Assembly (NCBI GenBank): GCA_900551655.1
Contig: URWM01000037.1
Coordinates: 1-9,917, forward strand
Origin: an uncultured Collinsella sp.
GTDB taxonomy: Bacteria; Actinomycetota; Coriobacteriia; Coriobacteriales; Coriobacteriaceae
DNA: 9,917 bases
Reading direction: 5' to 3'
The position numbers and the translations under genes were made by a program. Shown in pieces: positions 1 to 6,107 of the stretch (position 1 is the stretch's first letter; the number at the start of each line of letters is the position of its first letter). Below the pieces are notes generated by a model that was not told where the DNA came from, did not search any database, and saw nothing but the letters and a program-made list of their open reading frames with translations.

Positions 1-903
1 GGCCTCGACAATGTTGCGCACGGGCTCCAGCGGCTCGTAGTCAATCTTTACGAGCTTCTTGGCCTTCTCGAGCGTCGCCTCGTCCTCGGCGACCACCAGC
101 ACGATGGCATCGCCCACGCAGCGGGTGATATCGCCCTGGGCGATCATGACGTCCCAGTCCTGGATAAGGTGGCCGACCTGGTTGACCGGCACGTCCTCGG
201 CGCGCAGGATGCCCACCACACCGGGCAGGGCCTCGGCCTTGGAGGTGTCGATGGAGAGCACGCGGGCGCGCGGATACTTGGGGCGCACGGCGCTGGCATA
301 GGTCAGGCCCGGCTGATCGAGCTCGTCGATGTCATCGGGATACTTGCCCTCGCCGAGCACCTTCTTGCGCACGTCAATACGGAAGGCGCGCTTGCCCACG
401 CCGTAGTCATCGCCGCGCTCCAGATCCTCGTCGATCTGCTTTTCGCCACGGAGCACCGCAGCTGCCAGCGAGATGCCCTCGATAATCTTCTTATAGCCGG
501 TGCAACGGCAGACATTGCCGCGGATGGCGTACTTGATCTGCTCCTCGGTGGGCTCGGGGTCCTCGGCGATGAGCGCCGCACCCGCCATGACCATGCCGGG
601 GATGCAAAAGCCGCACTGCACGGCGCCCACGGCGCCAAAGGCGTACACGAAGGCCTCGCGCACGTCCTCGGGCAGGCCCTCGACGGTCACGATGTTGCGG
701 CCGGCGGCAAGCGCGGTGGTCAGTACGCACGCCTTGACGGCCGCACCGTCCACGTGAATGGTGCAGGTACCGCAGGCGCCCTCGGAGCAGCCGTCCTTGG
801 CGGAGTGAATGTGCAGGTCGTCGCGCAGGTAGCGCAGCAGCGGTTTGTTTTGGGTCGTCGTGCGCTCAACGCCGTTAACGGTAAAAGTGAATTCCTGTGC
901 CAT
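1..903 (-). CDS. xdh: Fused [2Fe-2S]/molybdopterin xanthine dehydrogenase-family subunit, N-terminal 301 codons (3' end outside window)
   Basis: This is a molybdenum hydroxylase of the xanthine dehydrogenase family, expected to hydroxylate, or act reductively on, a purine in the cytoplasm. The frame is open from ATG 903 to position 1. Residues 1-80 are a plant-type ferredoxin domain with C39, C44, C47 and C59. Residues 85-160 are the second [2Fe-2S] domain with C97, C100, C132 and C134 (motifs CGFC and CRC). From about residue 175 the a/b-hammerhead start of the molybdopterin domain follows directly, without the FAD domain of eukaryotic enzymes. This fusion matches E. coli XdhD and the selenium-dependent XDH family; full members run to roughly 850-950 residues, so about two thirds is missing. 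An AAGGGA site at 910-915, 6 nt before ATG, supports the start. It lies 12 nt after the polyferredoxin gene in the same operon. No in-frame TGA is visible; selenium in this family is a bound cofactor, not selenocysteine. The substrate cannot be read from this part. Confidence 0.9.
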   Translation of the reverse strand, partial: MAQEFTFTVNGVERTTTQNKPLLRYLRDDLHIHSAKDGCSEGACGTCTIHVDGAAVKACVLTTALAAGRNIVTVEGLPEDVREAFVYAFGAVGAVQCGFCIPGMVMAGAALIAEDPEPTEEQIKYAIRGNVCRCTGYKKIIEGISLAAAVLRGEKQIDEDLERGDDYGVGKRAFRIDVRKKVLGEGKYPDDIDELDQPGLTYASAVRPKYPRARVLSIDTSKAEALPGVVGILRAEDVPVNQVGHLIQDWDVMIAQGDITRCVGDAIVLVVAEDEATLEKAKKLVKIDYEPLEPVRNIVEA

Positions 904-915
904 GGTGATTCCCTT

Positions 916-1395
916 CTACACGCCGGCGGCGATGCCGGTGCGGTCGTGGATGGCGCCATGCGGGCAGACGACGGCGCACATGCCACACGACAGGCAGTCC
1001 GCGCCGTCGATATGGGCGCAGTTGTCCTCGATGCGGATAGCGCCGGCGGGGCACTTTTTGGCGCACATGCCGCAACCGATGCAGCTCGTGTCGCAGATCT
1101 TGCGGGCAATGGCGCCCTTATCCGTGTTGTTGCAGCGCACCAGGATGTTCTGGTAGCCGGGAACGAAGGCAATCACGCGCTGCGGGCACGCCATGCCGCA
1201 CAGGCCACAGCCCGTGCACTTGGAGCGGTCCACGCGGGCGACGCCGTCGACCAGCGCGATGGCACCGTGGGGGCAGGCCGTGACACAGGCACCACAGCCA
1301 ATGCAGCCTTCGCTGCAGCGGGCGTCGCCGCCTGCGAAAGCACAGCCGCTTCCGCAGGCAACGTAGGCCACGTTATGTTGAATGGATTTGGCCAT
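916..1395 (-). CDS. Polyferredoxin with four [4Fe-4S] motifs, RnfB-like
   Basis: This 159-residue soluble electron carrier has four CxxCxxCxxxC motifs: C31-C41, C60-C70, C105-C115 and C134-C144. Further cysteines are C14, C18, C27, C88, C101 and C126. The layout and the segment between motifs 2 and 3 (VP...V.C...DKG...K.C...CIGC) resemble the ferredoxin part of RnfB, but the RnfB membrane anchor and its N-terminal Fe-S domain are absent, and no membrane segment or signal peptide is visible. The gene starts 11 nt after the ygfK stop and ends 12 nt before xdh, so it is almost certainly cotranscribed with both. Its own ribosome site is weak, and translational coupling to ygfK is plausible. The visible operon contains no FAD subunit, so this protein may carry electrons between the molybdoenzyme and YgfK or another partner (inference). 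The Fe-S assignment is firm; the partner is unknown. Confidence 0.85.
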   Translation of the reverse strand: MAKSIQHNVAYVACGSGCAFAGGDARCSEGCIGCGACVTACPHGAIALVDGVARVDRSKCTGCGLCGMACPQRVIAFVPGYQNILVRCNNTDKGAIARKICDTSCIGCGMCAKKCPAGAIRIEDNCAHIDGADCLSCGMCAVVCPHGAIHDRTGIAAGV

Positions 1396-1406
1396 AAGAG
1401 ACTCGC

Positions 1407-4406
1407 CTATTTCTTAAGGAGATACGGATAGTTGTCGCGCACGGCCTTGATGGTCAGGCGGACGGCCTCGGGAAGACCGGTGTTGACGGCATCGACCGAG
1501 ACGGTGCGGACCGTGCCGGCGACGCGGACCTTAAAGTGGTCCTCGTCCACAGCCAGGAAGCCCTCGTTCTCGGAGTTCTCCATGTCCTGTTCGTTCCAGA
1601 ACAGGGTGAGCTTGTCCTTGTAGGGACGACCCTCCTGGTAGGGGCAGAACACGGCGCAGTTGCCGCACTCGTTGCACATGCCGTCGACGTGGACGACCTG
1701 ATGCTTGGCGAGACCCGGCACCTTAATGGCAACGTTGGCGCGGTTGGGGCACACATCGCAGCAGACCTCGCACACCGAGCCGCAGCCCAGGCAGCGGGTC
1801 TTGGTGCAGTTGCGCTTGTCGCGGCACAGCGACCCCTTGCGCTCGTAGCAGGCGTCCTCGCGATCGGCCTGAGCATTCTGGTCGGCGTACTTGTTAAAGT
1901 CCACGCCGGCAATGGCACGGGCGACCTCGGCGGCGTCGGCGATAGCCTCGACGACGGTGGCCGGACCGCGACGGCAGTCACCCGCAGCCCAGACACCCTC
2001 GACGCCGGTGGAGGTGGCGGCAAGGCGGCCGCGACGGTCGTGCTCGACGCCCGCGGCATCGTACAGGCTGGCGTCGATGCCCTCGCCCACGGCGCAGATC
2101 ACCGTGGTGGCGGGAAGCTCGACGGTCTCGCCCGTGGCGACGGGACTGCGACGGCCGCTTGCATCCGGCTCGCCAAGCTCCATAACGTCGCAGGTCAGCA
2201 CGGCGCCATTGAGTGCCTTGGGCGCCAGCAGCTCGCAGAACTCAACGCCGTCGGCAAGAGCAAGATCGAGCTCTTCCTCGTCGGCGGGCATCTGCTTCTT
2301 GGTGCGGCGATACACCAGGCGCACGTTCTTCACGCCAGCCAGGCGCTTGGCCACGCGGGCCGCGTCCATGGCGGTGTTGCCGGCGCCAATGACCACGACG
2401 TCCTCGCCCAGCTCGAGTTTCTCGCCCTTCTTGGCGGCCTCGAGGAACTCCAGCACGTCGAGCTCGGCGCCCTCGCCTAAGCCCGCAGAGCCGGGCATCC
2501 AGGCGCCGGTGGCCACGACCACGTCGGTAAAGCCCTGGGCCTTGAGCTCGTCGATGGACTCCACGCGGGCGTTGAGCTGAACCTTGGCACCAAAGGCCAG
2601 GCAAAGCTCGGCGTCGTGCGAGATATCGTCGCTGGTGATACGGAACTCGGGGATCACGTGACGGACCACGCCGCCGAGAGAGTCGCGGGCCTCGAAGATG
2701 GTGACGGGCACGCCGGCACGCGTCAGGAAGAACGCCGTCGCCAGGCCGGCCGGACCGCCGCCGATAACGGCAACGTTGCGCTCGCCGTCGTTGGCGATAG
2801 CCTGGGCACGCAGCTTGGGCAGCACGGCGGTCATGGCCTCGCGGGCGGCCTTGAGCTTGCTGGCGCGAATCTGGGCGCCCTCGGGCTCGTAGAATGCACG
2901 CTCGCAGGCACGGCCGCAGGGATGCGGGCAGATGGTGCCGGTAATGAACGGCAGGGCGTTGCGCTCGATGATGATGTTGAGTGCGTCCTCGTAGCGGCCA
3001 TCGTCAACAGCCGCCAGGTAGGCGGGAATATCCTGCTGGATGGGGCAGCTCGTGCGGCACGGCGTGGTAAAGCAGTCGGAAAGCGGGCTCTTGCCGGCGA
3101 CCTTGCGATCGGGCAGCGGGCGCAGCGGCTTCTTGTAGAGCGGGTTGGTGAGTGAGTCGGTCTGGATCGCAGCCACAGCCTCGAGAGAGACACCCGCGAA
3201 CGGCTTGCCATCCAGGTCGGTAAACTCGCCGGCCATCTGGCTAAAGCGCTCGTAGCCACCGGGCTTGAGCACGTCGGTCGCCAGGGTAACGGGCCAAATG
3301 CCGGCATCGTACAGGGCACGGATGTTGTAGACCGTGGCACCGCCGGAGTAGCTGATGCGCAGCTTGCCATCGAACTGCTCGGTAATGCGACGGGCGGCCT
3401 CGATGGTCAGCGAGAACAGCGAACGGCCGGACATGTACATCTCGGTGGAAGGCAGCTCGTTCCTGGTCACGTCGACGGGGAACGTGTTGGTCAGCTTGAC
3501 GCCAAACTCCAGGCCGCGCTCGGCGCACAGGGCAATCAGGCGCTCGAACATGGGCACGGCGTCGGCCCACTGCAGGTCCTCGCGGAAGTGTGTGTCATCG
3601 AAGACGATGTAGTCAAAGCCCAGCTCGTTCAGACGCTGGCGGGCAAACTCATAGCCCAGCAGCGTGGGGTTGCACTTGATGTAGGTGTTGAGGCCCTTCT
3701 CGGTGATCAAATATGTCGCGATACGCTCGATCTCCGCCGGCGGGCAGCCATGCAGCGTGGACTCGGTAATGGAATTGGAGACGCGCGCCGGGATGGACTC
3801 GACAAACGCGGCATCGACATGCTCAAACTTGTCCAGGTTGGCGAGCGCCCACGTGCGGCACTCGTTCCAAACCTCGGAGCCGCTGGCGTCCTTCATGCCC
3901 TCGATGTAGGCATCGACCTTGGGGCTCTTGATGCCCTCGAGGTCATAGCCCACGGACATGTTGAAGACAAAGCCGTCCGGGCTACCTAGGCCGTACTCGC
4001 GAGCGATGAGGTGGCAGGCGAACCATGCCTTCACGTACTCGGCAAAAGCCTGCGGAACCTCGAGCTCGGTCGACCACTCGCAGTTGTAGCACTCGTCCTG
4101 CGCCACGATGCAGGGCTTGTTCACACACTTGGAGAGCTCCTCGCCGTCCATAACCTGAACGGTCTTGAGCTCAAAGAAGCGGGAACCGGCCACGTAGGAT
4201 GCCACGATGTTCTGGGCCAGCTGCGTGTTGGGGCCGGCAGCCGGGCCAAACGGAGTCTCGATGCGCTCGTCAAAAATGGGGAGCGCGCCCTCCTGGTTGG
4301 TCGTGACCATCTTGCGCACGCCAAAGATGGCGTCCTGGGTCTTATGCTCCTCGATGATCCAGTTCATCAGCTGCGAAAACGGGATCGGCCTCATGATGTC
4401 GCTCAT
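1407..4406 (-). CDS. ygfK: YgfK-type oxidoreductase (putative selenate reductase subunit family)
   Basis: This 999-residue protein is close in length to E. coli YgfK (about 1030) and matches it in recalled sequence from the start (MSDIMRPIPF) to the end. Residues 1-430 form a dihydroorotate/dihydropyrimidine-dehydrogenase-like FMN barrel with GPAAGP at 54-59 and C221 in the loop TLHGCPP. Residues 440-505 hold the GltD-type double [4Fe-4S] region (C445, C450, C454; C493, C497, C501). Residues 545-840 form an FAD/NAD(P) reductase with GGGPAG at 549-554 and GAGNTA at 674-679. A C-terminal ferredoxin domain has C872, C875, C879, C882, C883, C886 and C911, C914, C917, C921. In E. coli it has been linked to selenate reduction; in gut anaerobes the gene belongs to the cluster for urate and purine breakdown. 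The domain set is that of dihydropyrimidine dehydrogenase in a different order, so reduction of a purine-derived ring is a reasonable inference. The start at 4406 follows GAGAGGAG at 6 nt; an in-frame ATG 48 nt upstream has no such site. Confidence 0.93.
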   Translation of the reverse strand: MSDIMRPIPFSQLMNWIIEEHKTQDAIFGVRKMVTTNQEGALPIFDERIETPFGPAAGPNTQLAQNIVASYVAGSRFFELKTVQVMDGEELSKCVNKPCIVAQDECYNCEWSTELEVPQAFAEYVKAWFACHLIAREYGLGSPDGFVFNMSVGYDLEGIKSPKVDAYIEGMKDASGSEVWNECRTWALANLDKFEHVDAAFVESIPARVSNSITESTLHGCPPAEIERIATYLITEKGLNTYIKCNPTLLGYEFARQRLNELGFDYIVFDDTHFREDLQWADAVPMFERLIALCAERGLEFGVKLTNTFPVDVTRNELPSTEMYMSGRSLFSLTIEAARRITEQFDGKLRISYSGGATVYNIRALYDAGIWPVTLATDVLKPGGYERFSQMAGEFTDLDGKPFAGVSLEAVAAIQTDSLTNPLYKKPLRPLPDRKVAGKSPLSDCFTTPCRTSCPIQQDIPAYLAAVDDGRYEDALNIIIERNALPFITGTICPHPCGRACERAFYEPEGAQIRASKLKAAREAMTAVLPKLRAQAIANDGERNVAVIGGGPAGLATAFFLTRAGVPVTIFEARDSLGGVVRHVIPEFRITSDDISHDAELCLAFGAKVQLNARVESIDELKAQGFTDVVVATGAWMPGSAGLGEGAELDVLEFLEAAKKGEKLELGEDVVVIGAGNTAMDAARVAKRLAGVKNVRLVYRRTKKQMPADEEELDLALADGVEFCELLAPKALNGAVLTCDVMELGEPDASGRRSPVATGETVELPATTVICAVGEGIDASLYDAAGVEHDRRGRLAATSTGVEGVWAAGDCRRGPATVVEAIADAAEVARAIAGVDFNKYADQNAQADREDACYERKGSLCRDKRNCTKTRCLGCGSVCEVCCDVCPNRANVAIKVPGLAKHQVVHVDGMCNECGNCAVFCPYQEGRPYKDKLTLFWNEQDMENSENEGFLAVDEDHFKVRVAGTVRTVSVDAVNTGLPEAVRLTIKAVRDNYPYLLKK

Positions 4407-4412
4407 AGTGAG

Positions 4413-4420
4413 CTCCTCTC
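4413..4420 (-). promoter_or_regulatory. Ribosome binding site of ygfK
   Basis: GAGAGGAG on the minus strand stands 6 nt before ATG 4406. It selects the start that gives the family's usual N-terminus and rules out the in-frame extension to 4454. Confidence 0.85.
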
Positions 4421-4481
4421 TGTAACGCCCGGCGAGACCGCGCGGCGGGCGCAAATACGGTGTAGCGCTAGCACAAGCGCC

Positions 4482-4502
4482 GGCGACCCCGCGGAGGTCG
4501 CC
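4482..4502 (-). other. Stem-loop in the ssnA-ygfK gap
   Basis: GGCGACC at 4482-4488 pairs perfectly with GGTCGCC at 4496-4502 around a 7-nt loop. A further 6-bp stem (4426-4431 with 4446-4451) lies between it and the ygfK ribosome site. The 150-nt gap 4407-4556 therefore holds three consecutive stems and no gene. No U-run follows, so none is a standard terminator. Such GC-rich stems also arise by chance. Confidence 0.5.
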
Positions 4503-4505
4503 TAT

Positions 4506-4541
4506 ACGCGCGTCGGATGCGGCGAAACATCCGACGCGCGT
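4506..4541 (-). other. Strong hairpin 15 nt after the ssnA stop codon
   Basis: A perfect 14-bp stem (4506-4519 with 4528-4541) closes an 8-nt loop that reads TTTCGCCG on the transcript strand. It begins 15 nt after the ssnA stop and is not followed by a U-run. It could mark an mRNA processing or stability boundary, or a partial terminator without a U-tract, between ssnA and ygfK. A similar hairpin in the same position follows the permease gene. Confidence 0.75.
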
Positions 4542-4556
4542 GAATCTACTTGTTAA

Positions 4557-5912
4557 TTAGTAGTCGCGATCGTTGAGCGTGCTCCAGAGCTTCTTGGACT
4601 CAACCATGGTCCACGCGTTGATCTTTTCCTCATCGATACCAACGAACTCGCGATCCTTGTACAGAACCTTGCCGTTGATGATGGTGGTGCGGCAGTTTTT
4701 GCCCATCATGCCAAAGAGCATGTGGCCGTCGATGTTCTCCTCGCTCAGCGGCGTAAAGGGCTTGTAGTCCATGACGATGACGTCGGCGGCAGCGCCGGCC
4801 TCGAGCACACCGAGCTTGCGATCGAAATACTTGCTGGCCATCTTGGCGTTGTTCTCGAACAGCATGGTCATGGCCTCGCACCAGCCCACGTTGGGCATGG
4901 CGGCGTTGTGGCGCTGAATGATCAGGAAGACCTTAAGGCTCTCGAGCATATCGTGGGTGTAGGCGTCGGTGCCCATGCACACGGGGATGCCGCGGCGGAA
5001 GAACTCGAGCACGGGGGCGCAGCCCACGGCGTTGCCCATATTGGATTCGGGGTTGTTGACGAGCCAGGTACCGGACTCCTTGACGATATCCATCTCGGCA
5101 GGCGTCACGTGGATGCAGTGGCCGAGCATGGTGTCGGGACCCAGCAGGTTGTGCTGCAGCAGGCGCTCGACGGGGCTGATGCCACCGCGGTTGAGGCGGG
5201 AGTCCCACACGTCATTCATGCCCTCGCACACGTGGATATGGAAGCCGGTCAGGCCGTTGTTGGCCTCAGCCATCTTGTCCATGGTCTCGTCCGACAGCGT
5301 AAAGGTGGCGTGACCGCCAAACATGGCGGCGATCATGTGGTTGTCGTTATCGCGACGCTCCTTGGCGGCCCACTGGGCAAATTCGGCGTTCTCGGCAATG
5401 GCCTGGTCGCATTTTTCCTGGCCGCGGCGATCCGAGACCTCGTAGCACAGGCACGAACGCATGCCCAGCTCCTGAGCTGCATCCTTAATGGTAAAGAGGC
5501 TTCCCGGGATCTCGCAGAAGCTCGCATGGTGATCGAAGATCGTGGTAACGCCATCGCGGATGGAATCCAGAATCGTGGCATAGGCGCTGGCCTTGGTGCC
5601 GTCGAGCGTCAGGTTGTCGTCGATCTTCCACCACTGCTGCTCAAGATTCTCCAGGAAGTTGGTGGGGTTGCAGCCCTTAATGGCAAGGCCGCGGGCCAGA
5701 CCCGAGTAGATGTGGGTGTGGCAGTTGATGAGTCCGGGCATGATGAGGTTGCCCCGGGCGTCAACGTACTCGGCATCCGGGTACTTGAACTTGAGCTCGC
5801 ACTCGGGGCCCACTTCGACGATCGTATCTCCGTCAATGGCGACCGCACCGTTTGGAATGAACGGGGCCTGCGCGTTGCGGGTAAAGACGGAACCGTTAGC
5901 GACCAGAAGCAT
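4557..5912 (-). CDS. ssnA: SsnA-type amidohydrolase (purine-cluster aminohydrolase/deaminase family)
   Basis: This is a 451-residue metal-dependent hydrolase of the amidohydrolase superfamily, related to guanine deaminase and chlorohydrolases and matching SsnA over its length (family members about 440-450). Metal and catalytic ligands are visible: the HTH motif H65/H67, H227 with E230 (HIHVCE), H265 (GHCIH) and D316 (MGTDAYT). A composite beta-sandwich domain is formed by the first ~60 and last ~70 residues. SsnA is a marker of selenium-dependent molybdenum hydroxylase clusters and of the anaerobic urate cluster. It probably opens a ring or removes an amino group from a purine intermediate, but the substrate is not shown by the sequence. 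The start at 5912 (MLLVANGSVF) is chosen because AAGGGAG lies 5 nt upstream; ATG 5930, six codons earlier, has no ribosome site. The gene lies between the permease and ygfK with gaps of 195 and 150 nt, both rich in stem-loops. Confidence 0.92.
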   Translation of the reverse strand: MLLVANGSVFTRNAQAPFIPNGAVAIDGDTIVEVGPECELKFKYPDAEYVDARGNLIMPGLINCHTHIYSGLARGLAIKGCNPTNFLENLEQQWWKIDDNLTLDGTKASAYATILDSIRDGVTTIFDHHASFCEIPGSLFTIKDAAQELGMRSCLCYEVSDRRGQEKCDQAIAENAEFAQWAAKERRDNDNHMIAAMFGGHATFTLSDETMDKMAEANNGLTGFHIHVCEGMNDVWDSRLNRGGISPVERLLQHNLLGPDTMLGHCIHVTPAEMDIVKESGTWLVNNPESNMGNAVGCAPVLEFFRRGIPVCMGTDAYTHDMLESLKVFLIIQRHNAAMPNVGWCEAMTMLFENNAKMASKYFDRKLGVLEAGAAADVIVMDYKPFTPLSEENIDGHMLFGMMGKNCRTTIINGKVLYKDREFVGIDEEKINAWTMVESKKLWSTLNDRDY

Positions 5913-5917
5913 GGATG

Positions 5918-5924
5918 CTCCCTT
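5918..5924 (-). promoter_or_regulatory. Ribosome binding site of ssnA
   Basis: AAGGGAG on the minus strand lies 5 nt before ATG 5912 and decides that start over ATG 5930. It is complementary to 6020-6025 in the upstream leader (UCCCUU in the transcript), so it could be masked by pairing. Confidence 0.8.
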
Positions 5925-5966
5925 CGACATCAGGGGCGGGGTTTGACACCTCTGACATGGCGGAGT

Positions 5967-6017
5967 GCGAAGCGCCGGCCTACACCGGAAACGGGCCCTC
6001 TCCCGTCAACGCTTCAC
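5967..6017 (-). ncRNA. Candidate structured leader of ssnA (three-way junction)
   Basis: On the transcript strand, GUGAAGCG (6017-6010) can pair with CGCUUCGC (5974-5967), eight pairs with one G-U. This encloses two hairpins with 6-nt loops: ACGGG/CCCGU (6006-6002 with 5995-5991) and CCGG/CCGG (5988-5985 with 5978-5975). The short joining segments give a compact three-way junction 55 nt before the ssnA start. The GAAG strand of the outer stem (6015-6012) can instead pair with CUUC at 6039-6036, so two exclusive folds are possible. It lacks the conserved core of the known purine riboswitch. Chance folding in GC-rich DNA is a real alternative; no covariation has been tested. Confidence 0.3.
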
Positions 6018-6039
6018 CAAAGGGACAAACCCTTTGAAG
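6012..6039 (-). other. Alternative hairpin in the ssnA leader
   Basis: AAAGGG at 6019-6024 pairs with CCCTTT at 6030-6035 around a 5-nt loop. CTTC at 6012-6015 pairs with GAAG at 6036-6039 beyond a 3-nt bulge. It shares 6012-6017 with the outer stem of the candidate three-way junction, so both cannot form fully together. Its UCCCUU segment is also complementary to the ssnA ribosome site. A separate 6-bp stem (6040-6045 with 6051-6056) follows on the plus-strand map. Confidence 0.45.
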
Positions 6040-6059
6040 TGCGGCTTGGCGCCGCATGA

Positions 6060-6091
6060 CGTCGGCGGACGAGGCGATGCGTCCGCCGACG
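6060..6091 (-). other. Strong hairpin 16 nt after the permease stop codon
   Basis: A perfect 12-bp stem (6060-6071 with 6080-6091) closes an 8-nt loop reading CATCGCCT on the transcript strand. No U-run follows. Stem sequence (GTCGG), loop size, loop core (TCGCC) and distance from the stop all resemble the hairpin after ssnA at 4506-4541. Confidence 0.75.
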
Positions 6092-6107
6092 AATAGCACC
6101 GAATTGG

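Noticed and set aside
1..903. Selenocysteine codon in the hydroxylase
   Set aside because: There is no in-frame TGA in the visible part, and this family uses a labile selenium ligand rather than selenocysteine.
169..1431. A 420-codon plus-strand open frame across the xdh and polyferredoxin genes
   Set aside because: It is antisense to two genes with clear family motifs, its protein is low-complexity Ala/Gly/Asp/His, and it is a GC-rich codon-bias shadow.
1536..2480. A 314-codon plus-strand open frame opposite ygfK
   Set aside because: Same shadow effect; no recognisable motifs, and ygfK on the other strand matches its family end to end.
5967..6017. Canonical purine riboswitch
   Set aside because: The junction lacks the conserved purine-riboswitch core and the two loops are not complementary, so it was kept only as an unclassified candidate.
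4722..6059. A 445-codon plus-strand open frame opposite ssnA and its leader
   Set aside because: Antisense shadow of ssnA, rich in Ala/Gly/Val/His, with no family signal.
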